In this document: piece after piece, positions 53,875 through 62,288 of the stretch | Numbering within the stretch: position 1 is the first letter of the stretch | Layout: each line of letters starts with the position of its first letter | Assembly: GCF_013282745.1 (NCBI RefSeq) | Contig: NZ_CP054044.1 | Coordinates: forward strand, 1,116,001 to 1,180,000 | Origin: Yersinia bercovieri ATCC 43970 | Lineage (GTDB): Bacteria > Pseudomonadota > Gammaproteobacteria > Enterobacterales > Enterobacteriaceae | Length of the DNA: 64,000 bases | Reading direction: 5' to 3' | Program-made: the position numbers and the translations under genes | Notes under the pieces: generated by a model | Databases searched by the model: none | Told to the model about the DNA's origin: nothing | The model's input: only the letters and a program-made list of their open reading frames with translations

Positions 53875-54099
53875 ATGCATCTTATTCCGCAGCGTTCCTA
53901 CAAAATAGTCGGCTTCTCACCTGAAATCAGCCCGGCTTACCGGCAGAAATTGTTATCACTGGGTATGTTACCCGGCTCCTCATTTAATGTTGTTCGTCTC
54001 GCGCCCTTAGGTGACCCCATCCAGATAGAGACCCGTCGGGTCAGTCTGGTGGTCCGCAAAAAAGATTTAGACCTGCTAACACTGGATCTACAACCCTAG
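53875..54099 (+). CDS. feoA: FeoA, ferrous iron transport accessory protein
   Basis: A 74-residue SH3-like cytoplasmic protein ([20 protein letters not shown], then [20 protein letters not shown]) of the standard FeoA length. It is required with FeoB for Fe2+ uptake. First gene of feoABC; ribosome site AAGAGG lies before the ATG. A Fur box is upstream. Confidence 0.96.
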   Translation: MHLIPQRSYKIVGFSPEISPAYRQKLLSLGMLPGSSFNVVRLAPLGDPIQIETRRVSLVVRKKDLDLLTLDLQP

Positions 54100-54189
54100 A
54101 GCTCAGGTCACCTGCTTATTTTTCTGCCTTGTGGCGGGTGAAAATGCCTTGCTGCCGCTCAATTTAAATTTACTGATACACGTTGGATC

Positions 54190-56505
54190 ATGAAAGCACT
54201 CACAATCGGCCTGATCGGCAATCCCAATGCGGGTAAAACCACCCTTTTCAACCAGTTAACCGGCGCCCGTCAACGGGTAGGTAACTGGGCCGGGGTCACT
54301 GTCGAGCGCAAAGAGGGCCACTTCACCACCCCGCAACATCAGGTGACCTTGGTTGACCTGCCGGGGACTTACTCTCTGACGACCATCTCCGAGCAAACCT
54401 CGCTGGATGAGCAAATTGCCTGCCACTACATCCTGAGCGGCGAAGCTGACCTGCTGATTAATGTGATTGACGCGGCGAATCTGGAGCGCAATCTCTATCT
54501 CACACTGCAATTGGTCGAGTTGGGTATCCCCTGCATTGTGGCACTCAATATGCTGGATATTGCCAAAAGCCAGCATATCGAGATTGATATCAATGCGTTA
54601 TCGCAGCAATTAGGCTGCCCAGTCATTCCACTGGTATCCACCCGTGGGCATGGCATCAATGAATTAAAAAGTAGTATTGATGAGTTTCAGCCCGCCACCT
54701 TCAAGGCACTGGTTAACTATCCAGCCGTGCTACTCAATGAGGTGGATAAGCTGGTACAGGCCATGCCTGAATCCTGGCCCGAGCAGCAGCGCCGCTGGCT
54801 CGCGCTGCAAATATTGGAAGGTGATATCTACAGTTTAGCCCGCGCGAATATTGCCCCCTCGATGGTTGAGCAGGCGCGTAATAATCTGCGAGAGCAGCAG
54901 CACGAAGACCCGGAATTGGTGATTGCCGATGCCCGCTATCAAAGCATTGCCCGCATCTGCGATATGGTCGGCAACTCGCAACAGGCGGAACCCAATCGCC
55001 TGACGCAAGCGCTGGATAAGGTGATCCTTAACCGCTGGTTAGGTGTCCCGATATTTCTGTTTGTGATGTATCTAATGTTCGTATTGGCCATCAATATCGG
55101 TGGCGCATTGCAGCCAATATTTGATATCGGCTCGGCGGCTATCTTTATTCAGGGGCTGCAATGGGTCGGTTATACTCTGCATTTCCCGCAGTGGCTCACT
55201 ATCTTCCTCGCCCAAGGCGTGGGGGGTGGGATTAATACCGTGCTGCCGTTAGTACCGCAAATTGGCATGATGTATCTGTTTCTCTCCTTTTTGGAAGACT
55301 CCGGCTATATGGCCCGCGCCGCCTTTGTGATGGACCGCTTAATGCAAGCGCTGGGATTACCGGGTAAATCCTTCGTGCCACTGATTGTCGGCTTCGGCTG
55401 CAACGTGCCCTCCATTATGGGCGCACGCACACTGGATGCACAACGTGAGCGCCTGATTACCATCATGATGGCACCCTTTATGTCCTGTGGGGCGCGGCTG
55501 GCGATTTTTGCCGTCTTCGCTGCCGCCTTCTTCGGGCAGGAGGGGGCTAGCATTGTCTTCTCTCTCTACCTGTTGGGTATCGCGGTCGCCATTCTCACCG
55601 GGCTGGTGCTGAAATACACCATTATGCGCGGTGAAGCTTCCCCCTTTGTCATGGAGCTGCCGGTTTACCATGTCCCGCATCTGAAAAGCTTGTTATTGCA
55701 AACCTGGCAGCGGCTGAAAGGTTTTGTCCTGCGGGCGGGGAAAGTCATTGTTATCGCCAGTATCTTCATTGGCGGCCTGAATAGCTTCTCCTTCAGCGGC
55801 AAAGCGGTGGATAGCATCAATGACTCGGCGCTGGCCTCGGTCAGTAAAGTGCTAACGCCCTTGCTCACGCCAATGGGGGTGCATAGTGATAACTGGCAAG
55901 CCACCGTCGGGCTAGTGACAGGTGCGATGGCCAAAGAGGTGGTGGTGGGGACACTCAATACCCTCTACACCGCTGAGCAGATCAAGAATCAGCCTTTTGA
56001 CGCAGAGAACTTCAACCTGCTGGCTGCACTGGGTGGCGCAGCGCAAACCACCTGGCAGGGGTTAAAAGATACCTTTAGTCTCAGTGTGTTATCTAACCCG
56101 ATTGAAGCCAGCAAAGGTGATGGCGAAATGGCGGCCGGTTCAATGGGCATGATGAGCAGCAAATTTGGCTCCAGTATTGCCGCCTATAGCTACCTGATAT
56201 TTGTGCTGCTGTATGTGCCTTGTGTCTCGGTGATGGGAGCGATTGCGCGTGAAACCAGCCGTGGCTGGATGACCTTCTCGATTCTGTGGGGGCTGAATGT
56301 GGCTTACTCACTGGCAACCCTGTTCTATCAGGCAGCCACTTTCCGCGAACATCCACAGCAGAGCCTAACTATCATTACATTAGTGATTGTGGTTAATGCG
56401 CTGATTCTATTTGGCTTACGGCGGGCGCGCAGTCGAGTCACCATGAGATTACAGAGCAGCACCCCGGCCAGTTGTTGCCAAAGCTCAGGCAGTGACTGCC
56501 ATTAA
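54190..56505 (+). CDS. feoB: FeoB, ferrous iron transporter with G-protein domain
   Basis: A 771-residue inner-membrane Fe2+ transporter. The N-terminal G domain has GNPNAGKTTLFNQLTG (G1, about 10-25), VDLPGTYSL (G3) and ALNMLDIA (G4, NxxD). Two Gate motifs with conserved Cys follow in the membrane domain (VGFGCNVPSIMGARTL, about 398-413; VLLYVPCVSVMGAIARE). The C-terminus ends in CCQSSGSDCH. It lies 90 bases after feoA, upstream of feoC. Confidence 0.97.
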   Translation: MKALTIGLIGNPNAGKTTLFNQLTGARQRVGNWAGVTVERKEGHFTTPQHQVTLVDLPGTYSLTTISEQTSLDEQIACHYILSGEADLLINVIDAANLERNLYLTLQLVELGIPCIVALNMLDIAKSQHIEIDINALSQQLGCPVIPLVSTRGHGINELKSSIDEFQPATFKALVNYPAVLLNEVDKLVQAMPESWPEQQRRWLALQILEGDIYSLARANIAPSMVEQARNNLREQQHEDPELVIADARYQSIARICDMVGNSQQAEPNRLTQALDKVILNRWLGVPIFLFVMYLMFVLAINIGGALQPIFDIGSAAIFIQGLQWVGYTLHFPQWLTIFLAQGVGGGINTVLPLVPQIGMMYLFLSFLEDSGYMARAAFVMDRLMQALGLPGKSFVPLIVGFGCNVPSIMGARTLDAQRERLITIMMAPFMSCGARLAIFAVFAAAFFGQEGASIVFSLYLLGIAVAILTGLVLKYTIMRGEASPFVMELPVYHVPHLKSLLLQTWQRLKGFVLRAGKVIVIASIFIGGLNSFSFSGKAVDSINDSALASVSKVLTPLLTPMGVHSDNWQATVGLVTGAMAKEVVVGTLNTLYTAEQIKNQPFDAENFNLLAALGGAAQTTWQGLKDTFSLSVLSNPIEASKGDGEMAAGSMGMMSSKFGSSIAAYSYLIFVLLYVPCVSVMGAIARETSRGWMTFSILWGLNVAYSLATLFYQAATFREHPQQSLTIITLVIVVNALILFGLRRARSRVTMRLQSSTPASCCQSSGSDCH

Positions 56506-56551
56506 CCGATGATCACCATTAACGGCTATTTGGCCTAAAAGAGGAGGTGCT

Positions 56552-56800
56552 ATGGCAAGCTTACTGCAACTACGCGATGCAATCGCCCTCAGTGGCAGCG
56601 CGGACGCCCATCAGCTCAGCCAACAATTGGCAGCGCCGTTACCGCTGGTTGAGGCGATGCTGGAGAGATTGACGGCGATGGGCAAAATTGAACGTATTGA
56701 GCAAGATAATAGCGGGTGTCTGACCGGCAGTTGCAAAAGTTGCCCTGAGGGGCAGAATCAATGTCATACCGTGATTTATCAGTTAAAAGATCAGCATTAA
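56552..56800 (+). CDS. feoC: FeoC, small winged-helix Fe-S protein
   Basis: An 82-residue protein: winged-helix part (LLQLRDAIALSGSADAHQLS) and a Cys cluster CLTGSCKSCPEGQNQC (about 58-73) that binds an Fe-S cluster in relatives. FeoC stabilises FeoB against proteolysis in enterobacteria. It follows feoB by 46 bases with an AGGAGG ribosome site. Confidence 0.95.
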   Translation: MASLLQLRDAIALSGSADAHQLSQQLAAPLPLVEAMLERLTAMGKIERIEQDNSGCLTGSCKSCPEGQNQCHTVIYQLKDQH

Positions 56801-56806
56801 TCTTGG

Positions 56807-56831
56807 GAAAAGATGCCCAGACGGGCATCTC
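56807..56831 (-). terminator. Terminator of bioH, between convergent feoC and bioH
   Basis: AGATGCCC-AGAC-GGGCATCT is a perfect 8-bp stem. On the minus strand it is followed by TTTT, so it suits the end of bioH; on the plus strand no T-run follows. Confidence 0.75.
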
Positions 56832-56893
56832 AGCCAACTGACAAACCCCGATGATGCGACCTTGAACAGTGAGCCAAGATACTACTCGCCGTT

Positions 56894-57670
56894 TTAGCAC
56901 TGATGTTGTTGTGCGAACTCCAAAATTAAATTTGAAAAATCATCAGGATGAGAGACAAATGGCGCATGTGCGGCCCCTTTCATCACCACAGATTGCGTGC
57001 GCGGCCATGCGCTATCTAACAACAACGCCACTTTGCGCGGCACCAGCCCATCCAGATAACCATAAATACGCAAAAATGGCAGACTGCACGCGCTCAGCGC
57101 TTCCCGCAAATCAGTGGTGCGCAAAATTTCCAACCCGCCGGTCAGCACCTCCACCTCCGGCATCTGGTGTTGCAGCACCACCGCTTTCAATAAGCGGGCA
57201 TCCTGCCGCGCACTTTCCGTTCCCAAAGTCTGCAACGCCAAAAAGCGCTCAACCGTGCGCTGAAAATCCTCGCTAAGTTGCTGCTCGAAGCCAGCCAACA
57301 CTTCTGGCCTGATACCCGGCCATTCATTATCGGCGGTAAAACAGGGTGAGGAAGAGACCGTGATCAGCCCACCAACGCGCTCTGGATGGCTCAACGCTAT
57401 CTGGCTGGCAACCAGCCCGCCCATTGACCAACCCAGCCACAAGGCCTGTTGTGGCGCTTGCTGTAAAACAGTAGCGGCCATCTCAGGCAATGACATCGCC
57501 CCAAACTCTTTGCTGCGCCCATAACCGGGAAGGTCCACTAAGTGCAGTCGAAAATGCGGGGAGAGTCGATCAATGATGCAATGCCACACTCCCGCGTTCA
57601 GCCCCCATCCGTGCAACAGCACAAGATCGCGATCGCCTTCACCGCAGATGTTCCAATAAAGTTGTTTCAT
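56894..57670 (-). CDS. bioH: BioH, pimeloyl-ACP methyl ester carboxylesterase
   Basis: A 258-residue alpha/beta hydrolase. The nucleophile is S82 in LGWSMGGL, with D207 (GYLDGLV) and H235 (AAHAPFV), the same numbering as the E. coli triad. It removes the methyl group from pimeloyl-ACP methyl ester in biotin precursor synthesis. It converges with feoC. In E. coli gntX is adjacent and divergent; here about 595 bases with an ERIC array separate them. Confidence 0.96.
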   Translation of the reverse strand: MKQLYWNICGEGDRDLVLLHGWGLNAGVWHCIIDRLSPHFRLHLVDLPGYGRSKEFGAMSLPEMAATVLQQAPQQALWLGWSMGGLVASQIALSHPERVGGLITVSSSPCFTADNEWPGIRPEVLAGFEQQLSEDFQRTVERFLALQTLGTESARQDARLLKAVVLQHQMPEVEVLTGGLEILRTTDLREALSACSLPFLRIYGYLDGLVPRKVALLLDSAWPRTQSVVMKGAAHAPFVSHPDDFSNLILEFAQQHQC

Positions 57671-57748
57671 ACGCTAATATCCTATCGCCTCAATCCTGTC
57701 AGGCATCTTGCCTGATTCAATGACTTAACGAAAATAGAGCAATGCCCC

Positions 57749-58240
57749 GGCCGAAGACTATCCCCAAGGTCATTGATGTTACAGGTAGGCAGCAAGTGAA
57801 CACATCCCGATGAGCTTACATCAGTAAGTGATTCGGATAAGTGAGTGTAGCTAACACCCCTGCAGCTTCAAGGCCGAAGACTATCCCCAAGGTCATTGAT
57901 GTTGCAGGTAGGCAGCAAGTGAACGCATCCCGATGAGCTTACATCAGTAAGTGATTCGGGTAAGTGAGTGTAGCTAACACCCCTGCAGCTTCAAGGCCGA
58001 ACACTATCCCCAAGGTCATTGATGTTGCAGGTAGGCAGCAAGTGAACGCATCCCGATGAGCTTACATCAGTAAGTGATTCGGGTGAGTGAGTGTAACTAA
58101 CACCCCTGCAGCTTCAAGGCCGAAGACTATCCCCAAGGTCATTGATGTTGCAGGTAGGCAGCAAGTGAACGCATCCCGATGAGCTTACATCAGTAAGTGA
58201 TTCGGGTGAGTGAGTGTAGCTAACACCCCTGCAGCTTCAA
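57749..58240 (+). repeat. Tandem array of four 123-bp ERIC-type units
   Basis: Four head-to-tail units start at 57749, 57872, 57995 and 58118, with an exact 123-bp period and no indels. Each holds the ERIC core CCCGATGAGCTTACATCAGT continuing to AAGTGATTCGG. Units differ by only a few substitutions (for example GGATAAGTG in the first, GGGTGAGTG in the last two). The array ends 25 bases before the gntX start and fills the bioH-gntX gap. The near-identity suggests repeat duplication in place rather than four insertions. Confidence 0.93.
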
Positions 58241-58265
58241 GGACGAAGGGGATAAGGAGATGGAT

Positions 58266-58949
58266 ATGCTAACAATCATTAGCCAATGCTGGCTATGCCA
58301 ACAACGATTATACCATCCATGGCACGGCATCTGCTGCTACTGCCGTCGCCATCTGCCCAAGTTACCACCCTGTTGCCCACGTTGTGGTTTGCCCTGCACC
58401 AACACTGAGCTCCCCTGTGGCCGCTGCCTGCGCGCACCACCAGAGTGGGGGAGCCTCACTTTTGTCAGTGATTATGCCCCGCCGTTGAATGGGCTGATAA
58501 AAAAACTCAAATTTAATGGCGCCACACAACTGGCCCCAGCATTAGCGCGCCTACTACTACTACACTGGCTCGATGCGTGGCGTCAGGGCAAGGTTATCAA
58601 ACCAGAAAGAGTGATCAGTGTACCGCTACACCGCTGGCGTCATTGGCGGCGTGGCTATAACCAAACGGACCTGTTAGCCCAGCCATTAGCCCGCTGGCTT
58701 AACTGCCACTACAGTAATATGACCTTACAGCGCATTCGTGCCACGTCACCCCAGCGGCAACTCAACGCCACAGCGCGGCGTGAAAATATACGGGGAATAT
58801 TTCGCTGTATGGAGCCTATTCGTGGTCAACATATTGCCCTGCTGGATGATGTAGTGACGACAGGCAGTACGCTGAATGAGATTGCCAAGCTATTATGGGC
58901 GGAGGGGATTGCCTCATTGCAGGTTTGGTGTATTTGCCGAACCTTGTAG
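58266..58949 (+). CDS. gntX: GntX (ComF-like) amidophosphoribosyltransferase-fold protein
   Basis: A 227-residue ComF-family protein. N-terminal zinc ribbon cysteines (CWLCQQRL, CCYCRR, CCPRCGLPC, CGRC) precede a phosphoribosyltransferase domain with the PRPP-binding loop IALLDDVVTTGSTLNEIAKL (about 192-211). E. coli gntX is needed for growth on DNA as carbon source, which links it with the hof genes in this window. ATGs occur at 58260 and 58266; AAGGAG touches the first, so the second, six bases later, is chosen. Confidence 0.93.
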   Translation: MLTIISQCWLCQQRLYHPWHGICCYCRRHLPKLPPCCPRCGLPCTNTELPCGRCLRAPPEWGSLTFVSDYAPPLNGLIKKLKFNGATQLAPALARLLLLHWLDAWRQGKVIKPERVISVPLHRWRHWRRGYNQTDLLAQPLARWLNCHYSNMTLQRIRATSPQRQLNATARRENIRGIFRCMEPIRGQHIALLDDVVTTGSTLNEIAKLLWAEGIASLQVWCICRTL

Positions 58950-59008
58950 TCACCCTAACAATGGGCGTATTATAGCCGACAAGAGTAGTCAACTATTGAG
59001 CAGATGCC

Positions 59009-59584
59009 ATGATCACAATAACAGACGCAGCACAATCTCATTTTGCCAAACTGTTGGCAAATCAAGAAGAAGGCACCCAAATCCGTGTATTTGTTATCAA
59101 CCCCGGTACGCCAACCGCTGAGTGCGGTGTCTCCTACTGCCCACCGGATGCGGTTGAAGCAACAGATACTGAACTGAAATTCGAGCAGATATCAGCCTAT
59201 GTTGATGAACTGAGCAAACCCTATCTGGAAGACGCGGAAATCGACTTCGTCACCGACCAGCTAGGTTCACAGCTCACACTGAAAGCCCCAAATGCCAAAA
59301 TGCGCAAAGTGGATGACACTGCGCCGCTGATGGAACGGGTCGAGTATGTCCTACAATCGCAGATTAACCCGCAACTGGCCGGTCATGGTGGTCGAGTCAC
59401 CTTGATGGAAATCACGCCAGATGCATTGGCTATCCTGCAATTTGGCGGCGGCTGTAACGGGTGTTCTATGGTCGATGTCACCCTGAAAGAGGGTATCGAG
59501 AAAGAACTGTTGCAGAAATTCCCAGAATTGAAGGGCGTGAGGGATTTGACCGAGCATCAGCGCGGCGAGCACTCTTACTACTAA
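59009..59584 (+). CDS. nfuA: NfuA, Fe-S cluster carrier protein
   Basis: A 191-residue protein: degenerate A-type N-terminal domain ([19 protein letters not shown]) and a C-terminal Nfu domain with the cluster-binding CxxC at C149/C152 ([15 protein letters not shown]). It delivers [4Fe-4S] clusters to targets such as aconitase during iron limitation or oxidative stress. It lies 59 bases after gntX, and a second ERIC array begins right at its stop. Confidence 0.97.
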   Translation: MITITDAAQSHFAKLLANQEEGTQIRVFVINPGTPTAECGVSYCPPDAVEATDTELKFEQISAYVDELSKPYLEDAEIDFVTDQLGSQLTLKAPNAKMRKVDDTAPLMERVEYVLQSQINPQLAGHGGRVTLMEITPDALAILQFGGGCNGCSMVDVTLKEGIEKELLQKFPELKGVRDLTEHQRGEHSYY

Positions 59585-59918
59585 TTATCCTGCGTCCTTG
59601 GCGCTACAGCGGTGTTAGCTTCGCTCTCTCACCCGAATCACTGACTCAAGTCAGCTCATCGGGATTTGTTCGCTTGCTGCCTTGCTGTAACACCAATGAC
59701 TTTGGCTAATATTAGACGGTTAACAGGCCTTATCCTGCGCCCTTGCCGCTACAGCGGTGTTAGCTTCGCTCTCTCACCCGAATCACTGACTCAAGTCAGC
59801 TCATCGGGATTTGTTCGCTTGCTGCCTTGCTGTAACACCAATGACTTTGGCTAATATTAGACGGTTAACAGACCTTATCCTGCGCCCTTGCCGCTACAGC
59901 GGTGTTAGCTTCGCTCGA
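59585..59918 (-). repeat. Tandem ERIC-type array, 145-bp period, 2.3 copies, inverted relative to the first array
   Basis: Units start with TTATCCTGCG at 59585, 59730 and 59875, exactly 145 bp apart. The minus strand contains the ERIC core (ATCCCGATGAGCTGACTTGA ... TCAGTGATTCGGGTGA). The third copy breaks off near 59917 within TTCGCTC. The first copy begins on the base after the nfuA stop. An extra roughly 20 bp (ATTAGACGGTTAACAGGCC) makes this period longer than in the bioH-gntX array. Confidence 0.9.
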
Positions 59919-60179
59919 ATGCATGCACTTGAAGCATGTGACGAGTTTATCTTCTGACGTTGAGCGCAATCAGAAATATTGCCGACAAAGACGATGGCCC
60001 GACAAGGCTAGCGGCGGCTGGAGGGAATGGCGCAGCCACAATATTTCGCGCAAGGCGCGGGATTGTTAAGGGTGTGCGCCCATACACCCTTAATCGGTTG
60101 AGGCATCAAGGGTTCGGTGGACGATAATCTCATGTCAACCGAACCCATCACCTAATCATCCTTTTTGCGACCTAAAAAA
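59919..60179. other. Non-coding stretch after the ERIC array with two hairpins
   Basis: No gene is seen between the array and the malQ stop; E. coli has gntT here. A GC-rich segment of unknown origin (59920-60060) replaces the rest of the third ERIC unit. TTAAGGGTGT / ACACCCTTAA (60066-60093) and GGTTCGGTGGAC / GTCAACCGAACC (60111-60145) are strong stems that may terminate malQ transcripts coming from the right. Confidence 0.55.
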
Positions 60180-62276
60180 TCACCCCGCAGAAACACTCTT
60201 ACGGCGCTTATCCAAATCCTTCAATAGGCGATTCACCTGGCTGTCAGCAAACATCTCTTCCAGCGTAACCGTCAACTTGCGCCGCCAGTTTGGATACTCA
60301 TCGCTAGTGCCGGGAATGTTGACCGGTGTCGCCATATCCAGCCAATCTTCTGGCTGCAAGCCCAATAACGCGCTGGCACTATCAGCAACATAGCGCTGCA
60401 ACCCACGATTGAGTACCGGGCTCATCGCCAGTAACGAAGCTTTATGACCCACCTTCTTAGGCACGCAATCATAATGATGCAGCCCTTCCAACAACCCTTG
60501 CTTGGCACGCTCCCTATCGAGATAGAGCTGCTTCAATATCTGTTGGTCCGGATATAACCCCAGCTTATTGCCCAGTGTCAGATCATCTGCTTGCCAATAG
60601 CCTCGCAGTGTCGGCAGGTCATGAGTGGTAATGGTCGCCATCGCCTGAACCGGATAAGACTGCGGTGCACGGAAAGTATTCTCGCTGTCATGCTCAAAAT
60701 AGAGCACCTTATAGGAGTACACGCCGCTATCACGCAACTTACCGATAATCTCAACCGGCACTGTGCCCAAATCCTCGCCAATCACCATACAGTGATGACG
60801 CTGACTCTCCAGCGCCAATATCGCCAGCAGATCATCGACCGGGTATTTAACGTATGCCCCTTGATCCGCCGTGTGACCGTAAGGGATCCACCACAAACGC
60901 AATAGCGCCATCACATGGTCAATACGCAGCGCGCCACAACTGGTCATATTGGCGCGCAGCAGGTCAATAAACGGCTGATAGGCGCGAGCCACCATCACGT
61001 GCGGGTCCATCGGCGGCAAGCCCCAGTTCTGACCGAGCGGCCCTAAAATATCAGGCGGTGCGCCCACCGAGGCTTTCAGGCAATATAACTCGCGATCACA
61101 CCAAGTTTCAGCCCCACCTTCAGCCACACCCACCGCTAAATCACGGTACAGACCCAGCGGCATTTTACGCGCCTGGCTGTCACGGAAGCAGTCATCAAAC
61201 TGGCTGGCGGCTAGCCACTGTAGCCACAGATAGAAGTTCACGTCATCCGCGTGCTTACGGCAAAAATCAGCCACGGCGGGGCTATGCCCATCACGATATT
61301 CGGCAGGCCACACCGGCCAGCCCCACATCATGGGGTCATTTTCACTCAAATGGGCATGAAGGGCATCAAAGGTAGCCTGTTGATGCAGGCTAGCACCACC
61401 CTGCTCAACAAACTGATGGAATGCCTGCACCCGCGTATCTTTTGCTTTCCGCGCGGTAAACAGTGGAAACGCCAAACGCAAAGCGGTCAGTTTAAGCTGC
61501 ATCGCCTGCGGATAATCAACCCATTCACTGGCGCGAATCTCAGCCAAAGTGCGTTGCGTCTCGGGCTGACGCCACCAAATTTGTGCCGCTTCGCTGTGCT
61601 TAAATTCATCCACGCTGTTGACGTCGATATAAATCACATTCAGCCAGCGTCTGGATGAGGGGCTGTAAGGGCTGACACTTTGTGGATTCGCCGGATAGAG
61701 CGCATGAATCGGATTTAAGCCAATAAAAGCGCCGCCCCGCTCCCCAACTTGCCCTAACATCTGGGCTAAATCGCCAAAGTCGCCGATACCCCAATTGCGC
61801 TCAGAGCGCAGGGTATAGAGCTGCACACAAGCTCCCCACAGTTTTTTCCCGGCCAGTAATGCATCCGGTTCATAGCAGCGCTTCGGCGCGACGATAACCG
61901 AGCACTGCCACTGCTGTAAACCTTGCTCCAGCATCAACCGGTGATAACCCTGTGGTAGGGCCGTGGGCAGGGTCAGTGTTTTATTCGCACTGATACGCCC
62001 TTGATATAAATCACCTTTCTCTGTCTGCAACTGCCAATGATAATCGCCTGACCCCGCCATTGGCAGCTGCATCGGGCTACCAAAAATAAATACTTTTACC
62101 ACCGGTAATGGTGCTTTTTCTGTCTGGGTAACATGGGATACATTCATACGCCCCATGGCCGCCAACAACTGCTGCTTGGTTTCCGGCAAAGTGGCTTGCG
62201 GCTTACCATGAGCATTAATATAGCTGGCGGCGATCCCTGCCAGTGTCGCTGCTTGATCGAGCGATTTACGATCCAT
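60180..62276 (-). CDS. malQ: MalQ, 4-alpha-glucanotransferase (amylomaltase)
   Basis: A 698-residue GH77 enzyme that transfers glucan units between maltodextrins. Visible family segments: CVQLYTLRSERNWGIGDFGDLAQ (about 150-172), catalytic Asp in ALRIDHVMALLRLWWIPYG (about 455-473), acid Glu in CMVIGEDLGTVP and the late Asp in TITTHDLPTLRGYW. It works with MalP, 12 bases upstream in the same operon. The pair is normally activated by MalT and CRP. Confidence 0.97.
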   Translation of the reverse strand: MDRKSLDQAATLAGIAASYINAHGKPQATLPETKQQLLAAMGRMNVSHVTQTEKAPLPVVKVFIFGSPMQLPMAGSGDYHWQLQTEKGDLYQGRISANKTLTLPTALPQGYHRLMLEQGLQQWQCSVIVAPKRCYEPDALLAGKKLWGACVQLYTLRSERNWGIGDFGDLAQMLGQVGERGGAFIGLNPIHALYPANPQSVSPYSPSSRRWLNVIYIDVNSVDEFKHSEAAQIWWRQPETQRTLAEIRASEWVDYPQAMQLKLTALRLAFPLFTARKAKDTRVQAFHQFVEQGGASLHQQATFDALHAHLSENDPMMWGWPVWPAEYRDGHSPAVADFCRKHADDVNFYLWLQWLAASQFDDCFRDSQARKMPLGLYRDLAVGVAEGGAETWCDRELYCLKASVGAPPDILGPLGQNWGLPPMDPHVMVARAYQPFIDLLRANMTSCGALRIDHVMALLRLWWIPYGHTADQGAYVKYPVDDLLAILALESQRHHCMVIGEDLGTVPVEIIGKLRDSGVYSYKVLYFEHDSENTFRAPQSYPVQAMATITTHDLPTLRGYWQADDLTLGNKLGLYPDQQILKQLYLDRERAKQGLLEGLHHYDCVPKKVGHKASLLAMSPVLNRGLQRYVADSASALLGLQPEDWLDMATPVNIPGTSDEYPNWRRKLTVTLEEMFADSQVNRLLKDLDKRRKSVSAG

Positions 62277-62288
62277 GCAGTCTTCTCC

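Noticed and set aside
57749..58240. Regular repeats considered as a CRISPR array
   Set aside because: Units are 123 bp and contiguous with no unique spacers; the core is ERIC, and there are no cas genes.
59461..59854. Short frames over the nfuA end and the following repeat
   Set aside because: They share an identical C-terminal sequence only because the ERIC unit is duplicated; not coding.
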